9,600 bases of DNA from Deinococcus rhizophilus (GCF_030271215.1 NZ_JASNGB010000111.1:1-9600), one strand, 5' to 3'; positions 1 through 8,379 are shown, counted from the first letter of the stretch. The notes: generated by a model from the sequence alone, not told the origin. Program-made: numbers and translations.

Positions 1-567
1 TGGTTGCACGCCCTCGACGCCCGCACCGGCACCCCGCTGTGGAAGGTGGAGGTCGGCACCGTCCACGCCACCCCCGCCCTGCGCCCCACCGCGCCGGGCC
101 GCGCCACCCTGCTGATCCCCACCTGGCCCGGCGAGGTCCATGCCCTCTCGCTGCGGGCCGACGGGGGCCGCGCCGTGCTGGACAGCCCCGAGCCGACCCT
201 CTGGACCTACGACCTGGAGGACGAGATCTGGGCCGCGCCCGCGCTCACCGAGGGGCTCGCGCTGGTGGCGGGCTGGGGCGGCACCGTGCGGGCGCTGCGG
301 CTCCTGGACGGCGAGGACGTGTGGGCGCACACCCTGGAAGGCCGCGTCACCGCCAGCCCGGTCGTGAGCGCGGGCCTGGTGTTCCTGGCCTCCGAGGCGG
401 GCGAACTCGTCGCGCTCGACATTCAGACCGGGGCCGTGCGCTGGCACCGCCGCGAGAAGGAAGGCGTGCAGGCCACCCCCCTCGCGGCGGCGGGCACGCT
501 GTACGTCGCCTTCATGAACGGCACGCTGCGGGCCTACCGGGAGGGAGCGGAGGACCCTGGCCGTTGA
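1..567 (+). CDS. PQQ-repeat (BamB-like) beta-propeller protein, C-terminal part, 5' end outside window
   Basis: The reading frame is already open at base 1 (the first codons give W-L-H-A-L-D-A-R-T-G), so the true start lies upstream; 188 residues are visible. The typical propeller signature repeats: xALDxxTGxxxW at about residues 4-14 (HALDARTGTPLW) and 140-150 (VALDIQTGAVRW), with a diverged copy near 98-107 (RALRLLDGEDVW). Each is followed by a short A-S/T-P-x-V strand (ATPAL, AAPAL, ASPVV, ATPLA). This makes roughly four blades of a PQQ-like/quinoprotein propeller. The chain ends just after the last blade (TLRAYREGAEDPGR), so the propeller is the C-terminal domain. Such propellers occur in envelope scaffold proteins (BamB), dehydrogenases and, in Deinococcus, kinases; with the N-terminus missing I cannot choose. 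The stop is 21 nt before the remnant of a paiB-like gene, so the two were probably co-transcribed. Confidence 0.85.
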   Translation, partial: WLHALDARTGTPLWKVEVGTVHATPALRPTAPGRATLLIPTWPGEVHALSLRADGGRAVLDSPEPTLWTYDLEDEIWAAPALTEGLALVAGWGGTVRALRLLDGEDVWAHTLEGRVTASPVVSAGLVFLASEAGELVALDIQTGAVRWHRREKEGVQATPLAAAGTLYVAFMNGTLRAYREGAEDPGR

Positions 568-588
568 ATCCACGCGGAGGGGCCGACC

Positions 589-1022
589 CTGCACCAGCCC
601 CCGTACTTCCGCGAGGACAGGCTCGAGGTCCAGCCCGGGCTGATCCGGCAGTCCCCCCTGGGCCTGCTGATGACCGCAGGGGCGGGCGGGCAGCCTGATG
701 GCGAACCCCATTCTCTTCTTCCTGGCCGCGTCCGCCTCGCAAAAGGGCACCTTGCAGGCGCATCCGGCCCGCGCCAATCCGCGGCTTGAGGAACGGGCCT
801 GCGGCCGCCGAATGCCTGCTCGTCTTTCAGGGGCCGCAGGCGTACGTCACGCCCTCCTGGTATGAGACCAACCGGGACACCGGCAAGGTCGTGCCGATCT
901 GGACCTACGCCACGGTTCACGTTCAGGGAACGCCGCGTCTGGTCGAGGACGCCGGGTGGCTGGCCTGCCACCTGAGCCTGCCCACGGCCGCGCCCGGGCC
1001 CGGTTCAATCCAGTGCCCCTGA
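589..1022 (+). pseudogene. paiB-like FMN-binding split-barrel regulator, decayed
   Basis: Three plus-strand frames read in sequence give a recognisable PaiB-type protein (FMN-binding negative regulator family, normally about 200 aa). Frame A from 589 gives LHQPPYFREDRLEV...LGLLMTAG. Frame B from about 695 gives LMANPILFFLAAS...KGTLQAHPARANP. Frame C from about 795-808 to the stop at 1020-1022 gives LLVFQGPQAYVTPSWYE, then GKVVPIWTYATVHVQGTPRLVEDAGWL. The VFQGPQAYVxPSWY and VPxWNYxxVHxxG blocks are family hallmarks. Damage seen: the start codon is CTG at 589-591, although a GGAGG lies 8 nt upstream (576-580). There is a net +1 shift near 694 and another near 790-808. After residue WL the family sequence fades into a Pro/Ala tail, so about the last 90-100 residues are missing. 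In Bacillus, PaiB acts with the acetyltransferase PaiA on sporulation and protease genes; no paiA is in view. Family recognition is from memory of the motifs. Confidence 0.75.
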
Positions 1023-1045
1023 CGTTTGCCTGAACCGCGCGGGCG

Positions 1046-1051
1046 TACACT
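1046..1051 (+). promoter_or_regulatory. possible -10 box of tatA promoter (TACACT)
   Basis: TACACT is a close match to the sigma-A -10 hexamer and lies 42 nt before the tatA ATG. The only -35-like hexamer nearby, TTGCCT at 1026-1031, is 14 nt away, which is too close to be ideal. The call rests mainly on the -10 match and position. Confidence 0.35.
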
Positions 1052-1093
1052 CACGCCAGTCCGCCCACCCCCCACCCTGCCGGAGGTCTTTCC

Positions 1094-1435
1094 ATGCCCA
1101 ATATCGGACCCGCTGAACTTCTCGTCATTCTGGTGATCGCCCTGCTGGTGTTCGGTCCCAAGAAACTCCCCGAACTCGGCAAGAGCCTGGGCTCGGGCAT
1201 TCGCGAGTTCCGCCGCAGCACCGCCGGACTCAAGGAAGAACTGGAGGGCAGCCTGCGCGAGCCTGCGGCCTCTTCCGCCCCGGCCCCGGTCCAGACGGTG
1301 GTGGCGCAGGCCGTCGTGCCCCCGGTGGCGGTGGCTGTCCCCGCGCAGGCGGTGGTGCCTCAGCCCGTGACGTCCCAGACCGTGACTCCCCAACCCGTGA
1401 CGCCTGCCCCCCGCGGCGACACCCCCGGGTCCTGA
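1094..1435 (+). CDS. tatA: Sec-independent protein translocase subunit TatA
   Basis: This 113-aa protein has the exact TatA layout. A short N-terminus (MPNIGPAELL) is followed by one membrane helix (about residues 7-20, ELLVILVIALLVFG). Then come the FGPKKLPELGKSLG hinge and the start of the amphipathic helix (residues 21-34), GSGIREFRRSTAGLKEEL, and a Pro/Val/Ala-rich C-terminal tail. TatA multimers form the pore-like element of the twin-arginine system, which exports folded proteins with TatC (TatC is not in this window). The short tail and the GIREF helix fit TatA better than TatB. The ATG at 1094 is preceded by a good Shine-Dalgarno, GGAGGT at 1082-1087, 6 nt away. The tail carries three tandem 15-base units encoding QPVTS, QTVTP and QPVTP. 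The gene stands alone between the paiB remnant and comM, with 133 nt to the comM ATG. Confidence 0.93.
   Translation: MPNIGPAELLVILVIALLVFGPKKLPELGKSLGSGIREFRRSTAGLKEELEGSLREPAASSAPAPVQTVVAQAVVPPVAVAVPAQAVVPQPVTSQTVTPQPVTPAPRGDTPGS
1361..1405 (+). repeat. three tandem 15-bp units in the tatA tail
   Basis: Units at 1361-1375, 1376-1390 and 1391-1405 share the pattern CAR-MCC-GTG-AC-N-YCC/CCT and encode QPVTS, QTVTP and QPVTP. They are in frame, so copy-number change would only lengthen or shorten the flexible C-terminal tail of TatA. Confidence 0.7.
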
Positions 1436-1460
1436 CCCGCCACCAGCGCCGCCGATTTGT

Positions 1461-1482
1461 GGGGTGGGTGAAAGACCGCCCC
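1461..1482 (+). other. inverted repeat between tatA and the comM promoter
   Basis: GGGGTGG (1461-1467) pairs with CCGCCCC (1476-1482) through 7 bp, one of them a G-T wobble, around an 8-nt loop. It ends exactly where the extended -10 element of the next promoter begins. It could be a weak terminator for tatA (the following bases TGTTAG are not a real T tract) or an operator-like site occupying the -35 area. Which one cannot be decided from sequence. Confidence 0.35.
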
Positions 1483-1491
1483 TGTTAGATT
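1483..1491 (+). promoter_or_regulatory. extended -10 promoter of the comM transcript, probably leaderless
   Basis: TG at 1483-1484, one base, then TAGATT at 1486-1491 form a TGnTAnnnT extended -10. Six bases later (GCCCGC) comes a GTG codon at 1498. The same arrangement, with the same spacer GCCCGC, is found before the small gene at 6573. No -35 hexamer stands out 16-18 nt upstream, as is usual for extended -10 promoters. With initiation 6-7 nt downstream of the box, the mRNA would start at or very near the GTG. Confidence 0.6.
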
Positions 1492-1497
1492 GCCCGC

Positions 1498-1568
1498 GTG
1501 ACCCCTGACCGTGTGGTTCCCCCGACCGCGAGGACGGCCGTCCTCCCGCCATCCCCGGGGCGCCGCTG

Positions 1569-1569
<1 letters not shown>
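1498..1569 (+). CDS. possible 23-codon leader ORF coupled to comM
   Basis: The GTG at 1498, six bases after the extended -10 box, opens a 23-codon frame ([23 protein letters not shown]). It ends at TGA 1567-1569. The last base of that stop is the A of the comM ATG, a TGATG overlap of the kind that couples translation. The comM ATG has no clear Shine-Dalgarno (only GGGG at about 1557-1560). The simple reading is that ribosomes load on a leaderless GTG and re-initiate on comM. The peptide resembles nothing I know and may be only a ribosome feeder. The alternative is that the frame is chance and comM is translated from a short untranslated leader. Confidence 0.4.
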
Positions 1570-3068
<1,499 letters not shown>

Positions 3069-3077
3069 TGCCGCAGG

Positions 3078-3112
3078 GCTGAATCGGACGCCTGCGCCCG
3101 GCTGGATTCAGC
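3078..3112. terminator. inverted repeat downstream of comM, possible terminator
   Basis: GCTGAATC (3078-3085) and GATTCAGC (3105-3112) form a perfect 8-bp inverted repeat around a 19-nt GC-rich spacer, starting 9 nt after the comM stop. There is no T tract after it, so factor-independent termination is uncertain. The position between convergent genes supports an end-of-transcript role. Confidence 0.35.
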
Positions 3113-3213
3113 GGCCCATACAGGCTCCGGGAGAGGAACCCGGCTCAGCAAGGGTACGGGCAGTTGTGCACCCTCCCGACGAGGGGAGGTCAAAGAATGG
3201 CGTGCGGGACGAG

Positions 3214-3243
3214 AAAAGCCCCTCTGCCCTTGCGGGGGAGGGG
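3214..3243 (-). terminator. Rho-independent terminator of the minus-strand small gene
   Basis: Read on the minus strand, CCCCTC (3243-3238) pairs with GAGGGG (3224-3219), with two more C-G pairs inside a small internal mismatch and a loop around GCAAG. The stem is followed by C and TTTT (3217-3214). It lies about 60 nt after the stop of the gene at 3302-3562. This supports that gene being transcribed. Confidence 0.55.
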
Positions 3244-3264
3244 GTGGGGAGGAGCAGTGTGGGG
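3234..3264 (+). other. G-run cluster with G-quadruplex potential
   Basis: Runs of five, five and four G (3234-3238, 3240-3244, 3246-3249) are separated by single bases, and a fourth run of four (3261-3264) follows after 11 bases. The first three overlap the terminator stem of the opposite strand. A G-quadruplex with one long loop is possible. G-rich elements of this kind have been discussed as regulatory in Deinococcus, but nothing ties this one to a function. Confidence 0.3.
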
Positions 3265-3301
3265 AGGCGGCGCAAAGTGACGAAGCTGTCCGCACCATGG
3301 A

Positions 3302-3562
3302 TCAGCTTGTTTCCTCGCCGCTGTCCCGGTTCGTGCGGGCGGTGCCGTCGTCTGCGCCGCCTCCGCCTTCCATCAGGTTGCCTGTATTGACGACGGCGGG
3401 GCTGGCGCTCTGGTTGCTGTTCACGATGGCGGGCAGGGCCGCCGCGTCGTCGTCGCGGACCATCTCGCCTGGAACGGGAGAATTCACGAGGTTCCCGCTC
3501 TCCTGCTCAACTTCCTCGACGCTGCGGCCCAGCGGGGCGTCTCCGTACCGGTTGTCGGTCAT
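3302..3562 (-). CDS. small acidic, probably disordered hypothetical protein
   Basis: This 86-aa protein starts MTDNRYGDAPLGRSVEEVEQ and is rich in Asp, Glu, Asn, Gly and Ser. I count 16 acidic against 5 basic residues with no Lys, and only one Cys-free, low-hydrophobicity chain with no membrane segment or signal peptide. It looks intrinsically disordered. I have an impression that similar short proteins occur in Deinococcus genomes but cannot name a family. Support for a real gene: it is the best frame in an otherwise empty gap, its composition is unlike the Arg/Pro/Ala-rich shadow frames, and a terminator follows on the same strand. No Shine-Dalgarno precedes the ATG; CACACT ends 5 nt before it on the minus strand and could be a weak leaderless -10. 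A 7-bp hairpin (3576-3591) lies just upstream. Confidence 0.6.
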   Translation of the reverse strand: MTDNRYGDAPLGRSVEEVEQESGNLVNSPVPGEMVRDDDAAALPAIVNSNQSASPAVVNTGNLMEGGGGADDGTARTNRDSGEETS

Positions 3563-3575
3563 GGGTCAGTGTGGG

Positions 3576-3591
3576 CGCAGCCCCGGCTGCG
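3576..3591. other. short perfect hairpin upstream of the acidic protein gene
   Basis: CGCAGCC (3576-3582) and GGCTGCG (3585-3591) are perfect complements separated by two C. The site is 13 nt upstream of the minus-strand ATG, so it is either promoter DNA (an operator-like palindrome) or 5' leader structure. The rest of the gap up to 3786 shows no convincing gene or site. Confidence 0.35.
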
Positions 3592-3786
3592 GCGGGTGAG
3601 CCGGGGGTAGAGGGGCGTTAAGTACGCCGCGGTCGGTTCCGGGATCGGCCGGGGGAGTGCGTGGCGAACACAGGACGGGAATGGGGCGGGAATGCGCAGA
3701 GCCCAGGGCCTCCCTGAACACCCGCCACGTGAGCTCGGGCGTCCCCGAATCCTCGCCCGCCTGCCTGCTCCCCGGTCCCGAGCCGC

Positions 3787-3792
3787 TATCCT
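3787..3792 (+). promoter_or_regulatory. possible -10 box (TATCCT) of the 3814 operon
   Basis: TATCCT lies 21 nt before the GTG start at 3814. A transcript starting about 7 nt downstream would begin just before AAGGTGAGG (3800-3808), which can serve as Shine-Dalgarno, giving a very short leader. No clear -35 hexamer is seen. Confidence 0.4.
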
Positions 3793-3813
3793 GCCGGGCA
3801 AGGTGAGGACACA

Positions 3814-4704
3814 GTGACGAGCGAGCGAGTGCAGACGGCCCTGCGGGACCTTGGAATCGGCGGAACGCCCCTGGCGACCCTGGAAAAGGAAGACGCCCTG
3901 TTCATGCTGCTGGAGGGCCTGCTGATCTATCAGGACGCGGGCGGCACCCGGCGGGTCACCCTGCGCGACCTCAACCGCATCCACAGCGACGGTGACGGGC
4001 TGCTGCGGGTCGAGACGCCCGCCGGGACGGCCCTGACCGCCAGCCTGCTGGGCTTCGACCCCGCCGAGGTCCAGGCCTTTTTTCCCCAGGTGCGTGACGC
4101 GACCGCCCGCGCCAAGAACCTCCCCTCGGCGCCGCTGCCCGCCGCGGGCGGCTTCAAGACGTTTGGCACCCCTCCGGGCCCGGGCCCGGCAACACGCTCA
4201 CCGGCTCCCAGCGCCGCTGCCGACGACCGCCGCGAGGCCAACCGCCGGGTGACGACGGTGACGGCGACCCCTTCTGCGGTGACCCCGGCCCCGACCGCTC
4301 CCGCGCCCACCCCCACCCCCGAGCGCCAGCGGGAGGATGCCCCGGTGCCCACGGTGTCGGCCCCCCTGGTGTCGGCCCCCCCGGTGGAGGAGTTCACCGC
4401 CAAACCCGCGGCGTCCCTGGCGGCCCTGCCCATGCTGGCCGAGCGGGCGAACGCGGTCCACGCGCTCGTCGGGCGACTGCGGGTGCTGGCGGTCGTGCTG
4501 GGGCTGGCGGCGGTGGGCCTGGCGCTGGTGCAGTACCTCGACGGGCAGGCGTTCCAGGGGCTGTGGACCCTGATCGCGGGGGGGGTGGGCAGCATTGCGC
4601 TGTTCGTCTTCGCGGACGTGACCCGCCTGATCGTCACGCTGGCCCGCGCGGTCGCCGAGCAGTCCGGGCAATCCGGGCAATCCGGGCGCACGCCGGACGC
4701 CTGA
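3814..4704 (+). CDS. two-TM protein of unknown function with Pro/Thr-rich linker
   Basis: I do not recognise this 296-aa protein. It has three parts. The N-terminal cytosolic-looking domain (residues 1-102) combines a helix, strands (LLIYQDAGGTRRVTLRDLNR, then GLLRVETPAGTALTASLLGF) and a closing helix (DPAEVQAFFPQVRDATARAK). This strand-strand-helix order recalls small PH/GRAM-like domains, but that is only an impression. A low-complexity linker follows (about 103-195; Pro, Thr, Ala, Val). Next come two hydrophobic helices (about 223-242 and 250-268) and a short tail with SGQ repeats. Initiation: GTG at 3814 with AAGGTGAGG a few bases upstream; another GTG at 3829 is possible. The transporter gene follows 31 nt after the stop, so the two probably form an operon and this protein could be an accessory or sensor subunit; that is inference. 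Confidence 0.8.
   Translation: MTSERVQTALRDLGIGGTPLATLEKEDALFMLLEGLLIYQDAGGTRRVTLRDLNRIHSDGDGLLRVETPAGTALTASLLGFDPAEVQAFFPQVRDATARAKNLPSAPLPAAGGFKTFGTPPGPGPATRSPAPSAAADDRREANRRVTTVTATPSAVTPAPTAPAPTPTPERQREDAPVPTVSAPLVSAPPVEEFTAKPAASLAALPMLAERANAVHALVGRLRVLAVVLGLAAVGLALVQYLDGQAFQGLWTLIAGGVGSIALFVFADVTRLIVTLARAVAEQSGQSGQSGRTPDA
4663..4688 (+). repeat. 9-bp tandem repeat TCCGGGCAA, about 2.9 copies
   Basis: Units at 4663-4671 and 4672-4680 are identical, and 4681-4688 is a partial third unit. They encode SGQ-SGQ-SG near the C-terminus of the two-TM protein. The unit length is a multiple of three, so slippage would alter tail length without breaking the frame. Confidence 0.8.
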
Positions 4705-4735
4705 GCCCCGCGCCTCCCCAGGCCCGGACCCTGCC

Positions 4736-6478
4736 ATGGACCCCGTCACCATCCTGCTGCTGCTGTTCGGGCTGGCGCTGCTGCTGTTCGCCACCGAGTG
4801 GCTGCCCGTCGATGTCACGGCGCTGCTGCTGCTCGCGGCCCTGCTGGTGCTGGGGCTGATCCCCACCCGCGAGGCCTTCGCGGGCTTCGGCAGCGACACC
4901 GTGCTCACGCTGGCGAGCCTCTTTATCCTCACGCAGATGCTGCTGCGGGCCGGGGTCATCGAGTGGATCGGGACCACGCTGGCCCGGCGTGCGCGGAATG
5001 CCGCCGGAATGGTGCGGGGCATGCTGGGCACGGTCGCGGGCGTCAGCGCCTTTACCAGCAACACCGCGACCACCGCCGTCTTTCTGCCGCTGGTGACCGG
5101 ACTGGCGCGGCGGGCGGGCATCGCCCCCAGCCGGGTGCTGCTGCCGCTGGCCTACGCCAGCATCCTGGGCGGGACGGTCACCGTGATCGGCACCAGCACC
5201 AACCTCGTCGTGTCGGGGGCCCTGCCGGGCGCGGGGCTGGACCCGCTGGGCTTTTTCGAGCTGGCCTGGGTGGGTGTTCCGGTGGCGATCGTGGGCCTGC
5301 TCTACCTCTTTTTCGTGGCTCCCCGCCTGCTTCCCGAGCGTGAGGCCGAGCTGGAAGCCTCTCTGCGGGCCTACCTCGCGGACCTGACGGTCGCGCCCGG
5401 CAGTCCGCTGGCGGGGCAGACCCTGCGCGAGTCGGGGCTGGGCCGTGACCACGGGCTGACGGTGGTCGCGGTGCGCCGGGGCGAGCAGACGATCTATGCC
5501 CCCGGCCCCGACTTTCAGATGCAGGAACTCGACACCCTGGCGGTCGAGGGTCCGCCCGAGCGCATCCTGGCGGGCAAGAGCACCCTGGGCGTCTTTTCCA
5601 AGAGCGAGCAGAAGTTGCAGGTGGAGGGCTCGGCCCCGGTGCGGCTGGTGGAGGCGGTCGTGCTGCCCGGCAGCCTCCTGATCGGCCGCACCCTGCGCGA
5701 GGCCCGCTTCCGCGAGCGCTACGGCCTCTCGGTGCTGGCCCTGCACCGCCGCGCCCGGACGGTCGAGCGCCTGGGCGGGTTGCGGGTGCAGGTCGGCGAC
5801 GTGCTGCTGATTCAGGGCACGCCCGACCGCCTCGGGGGCCTGGGAGACCACCTCACCGTGCTGGGGGACCTGACCGAAGCGCAGCGCGACCGCCGCCGCG
5901 CTCCCCTCGCCCTGGGGCTGTTCGGCGGCGCGGTGGTGCTCGGCGGGCTGGGCGTGCTGCCCCTCAGCGTGGCGGTCGTGATCGCGGTGGCGCTCGCACT
6001 CGCGCTGCGGCTGGTCACCCCGGAGGAAGCCTACCGCTCGGTGGAGTGGCCGGTGATCGTGCTGGTGGCCTGCATGCTGGCCTTCGGCACCGCCTTCGAG
6101 GACACCGGGGCCGCGCGGGTCCTGACCGGGGCCATCTCCGGGATGCTGGAACCGCTGGGACCCTACGGCCTGCTGGCGGCCCTCTTCACGGTGACGGTGG
6201 CCCTCACCCAGCCCATGAGCAACCAGGCAGCGGCGCTCGTCATGCTGCCCCTTGCCATCGGCACGGCCACGGCGCTGGGCTACGATCCGCGCCCCTTCGT
6301 GATCGGCATCACCATCGCCGCCAGCAATTCCTTCATCACGCCGCTGGAGCCGTCCTGCATGCTGGTCTACGGGCCGGGGAGGTACCGCTTCATGGATTTC
6401 GTGCGGGTCGGGACGGGCCTCACGCTGGTGACCTTCGTGGTGTCGCTGCTGGTGATTCCGCGCGTCTGGCCGTTCTGA
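4736..6478 (+). CDS. DASS/SLC13-type permease with two RCK_C (TrkA-C) domains
   Basis: This 580-aa inner-membrane transporter has the layout of the SLC13-permease family. An N-terminal membrane half (about 1-200, beginning ILLLLFGLALLLFATEWLPV) carries the SNT substrate/ion motif in FTSNTATTAVFLP (Ser108-Asn109-Thr110) and GTSTNLVVSG (152-161). A large soluble insert follows with two RCK_C-like domains. The first is about 205-285 (LTVAPGSPLAGQTL, then ELDTLAVEGPPERI). The second is about 300-385 (VVLPGSLLIGRTLREARF, then VQVGDVLLIQGTPDRL). The C-terminal membrane half (about 390-580) carries MSNQAAALVMLP (Ser495-Asn496-Gln497) and ASNSFITPLEPS (529-540). Family members move sulfate, dicarboxylates or similar anions, often with Na+; the substrate cannot be told here. 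RCK_C domains usually bind small ligands and gate transport. The ATG at 4736 has no strong Shine-Dalgarno; it lies 31 nt after the upstream gene. Confidence 0.88.
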   Translation: MDPVTILLLLFGLALLLFATEWLPVDVTALLLLAALLVLGLIPTREAFAGFGSDTVLTLASLFILTQMLLRAGVIEWIGTTLARRARNAAGMVRGMLGTVAGVSAFTSNTATTAVFLPLVTGLARRAGIAPSRVLLPLAYASILGGTVTVIGTSTNLVVSGALPGAGLDPLGFFELAWVGVPVAIVGLLYLFFVAPRLLPEREAELEASLRAYLADLTVAPGSPLAGQTLRESGLGRDHGLTVVAVRRGEQTIYAPGPDFQMQELDTLAVEGPPERILAGKSTLGVFSKSEQKLQVEGSAPVRLVEAVVLPGSLLIGRTLREARFRERYGLSVLALHRRARTVERLGGLRVQVGDVLLIQGTPDRLGGLGDHLTVLGDLTEAQRDRRRAPLALGLFGGAVVLGGLGVLPLSVAVVIAVALALALRLVTPEEAYRSVEWPVIVLVACMLAFGTAFEDTGAARVLTGAISGMLEPLGPYGLLAALFTVTVALTQPMSNQAAALVMLPLAIGTATALGYDPRPFVIGITIAASNSFITPLEPSCMLVYGPGRYRFMDFVRVGTGLTLVTFVVSLLVIPRVWPF

Positions 6479-6557
6479 GCCCGCAGCCGCCACCTTTAGG
6501 AAAGGTTCCCGTGAGGGCGGCGGCTCCTGCGGGAAGGGGAAGGCAGCCGGGCGCGGC

Positions 6558-6566
6558 TGTTATGCT
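6558..6566 (+). promoter_or_regulatory. extended -10, leaderless promoter of the 49-aa TM protein gene
   Basis: TG at 6558-6559, one base, then TATGCT at 6561-6566, then GCCCGC, then ATG at 6573. The whole string TGTTAnnnTGCCCGCRTG is shared with the comM promoter at 1483-1500. The spacing implies that transcription begins at or next to the start codon. Confidence 0.65.
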
Positions 6567-6572
6567 GCCCGC

Positions 6573-6722
6573 ATGAGTTCAGACCGCAGCCACGCCCCGA
6601 TCTCCTGGGTCTTCGCTCTGCTGGCACTCGGTGCCCTGGTGGGCATCGGCACGGCGGCCGCGCTGCTCGCCCGCAAGGACCGCCCCCTGCCCGACGACCC
6701 CGACGCGCCGCTGTTCATCTGA
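6573..6722 (+). CDS. 49-aa single-TM microprotein
   Basis: ATG at 6573 opens a 49-codon frame ending at TGA 6720-6722. A polar start (MSSDRSHAPIS) is followed by one hydrophobic helix (about residues 11-33, SWVFALLALGALVGIGTAAALL), a basic stop-transfer edge (ARKDR, 33-37) and an acidic tail (PLPDDPDAPLFI). Charge placement predicts an inner-membrane protein with its tail in the cytoplasm by the positive-inside rule; N-terminus-in is not excluded. Support for a real gene: a strong extended -10 box exactly 6 nt before the ATG, good membrane-protein composition, and a terminator downstream at 6894-6926. There is no Shine-Dalgarno, as expected for a leaderless message. It lies 94 nt after the permease stop. 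Function unknown; it is short enough to be missed by gene finders with a length cutoff. Confidence 0.75.
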   Translation: MSSDRSHAPISWVFALLALGALVGIGTAAALLARKDRPLPDDPDAPLFI

Positions 6723-6730
6723 GACAGACT

Positions 6731-6763
6731 CGGATGGAATCGTTGACGCAGTGATGCAATCCG
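6731..6763. repeat. imperfect palindrome in the 6723-6893 gap
   Basis: CGGATGGAATC (6731-6741) and GATGCAATCCG (6753-6763) are complementary at 9 of 11 positions around an 11-nt loop containing TTGACG. A further weak stem, GGTTC (6788-6792) with GAACC (6809-6813), follows. The gap has no credible ORF. Its structured, non-coding look is reminiscent of the small dispersed repeats known from Deinococcus, but membership in such a family is only a guess. Confidence 0.35.
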
Positions 6764-6893
6764 GGCAGCGCGAGTGGGAAAGACACGGGTTCCGGGCGTG
6801 GAGTGGGCGAACCGGTGCCGTCCCGGGTTGTTAACGGGGCAGACGGAGCCCGCATGAGCTGAAGCTGTCCTGGCCCGGCACCTTTCAGCACAG

Positions 6894-6926
6894 AGAACCG
6901 CCAGGGCACCGTGTCCTGGCGGTTCT
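6894..6926. terminator. strong bidirectional terminator between convergent genes
   Basis: AGAACCGCCAGG (6894-6905) and CCTGGCGGTTCT (6915-6926) form a perfect 12-bp stem with a 9-nt loop. It lies between the plus-strand microprotein gene and the stop of the minus-strand MFS gene (28 nt away). The A/T-rich stem ends give a short U-containing run in both directions (GGTTCTTG on plus, GGTTCTCTG on minus). Confidence 0.75.
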
Positions 6927-6953
6927 TGCTGGGCTGTGAGGATGACCCGGAGG

Positions 6954-8261
<1,308 letters not shown>

Positions 8262-8267
8262 CCGTCC

Positions 8268-8273
8268 ACAATA
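8268..8273 (-). promoter_or_regulatory. leaderless -10 box (TATTGT) of the MFS gene
   Basis: On the minus strand TATTGT is followed by GGACGG and the ATG at 8261-8259, the same 6-nt spacing as at 1498 and 6573. It lacks the upstream TG, and no good -35 is seen. It supports the shorter MFS start. Confidence 0.5.
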
Positions 8274-8349
8274 GGCCCATTCGCGGAGGGGGTTCCCGTT
8301 GACCCGCACACCGTGCCCGGGGCGGATGACCACCTGACTGCATAAAGGC

Positions 8350-8379
8350 TTGGCAAATGTGACCTCAGTCTGGTACAGT
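8350..8379 (+). promoter_or_regulatory. sigma-A promoter of the LysM-NlpC/P60 gene
   Basis: TTGGCA (8350-8355) and TACAGT (8374-8379) are separated by 18 nt, and TG at 8371-8372 makes an extended -10 (TGnTACAGT). Transcription would start near 8386, leaving a leader of about 100 nt before the ATG at 8487. This is the best conventional promoter in the window. Confidence 0.65.

Noticed and set aside
786..1022. Separate intact 78-aa gene starting at TTG 786
   Set aside because: Its sequence is the middle of a PaiB-type protein whose earlier parts lie upstream in other frames, so it is a fragment of a pseudogene.
4634..6493. Minus-strand open frame of 619 codons opposite the permease
   Set aside because: Low-complexity His/Gln/Arg/Gly-rich translation with no domain; a mirror of codon bias in the real permease gene.
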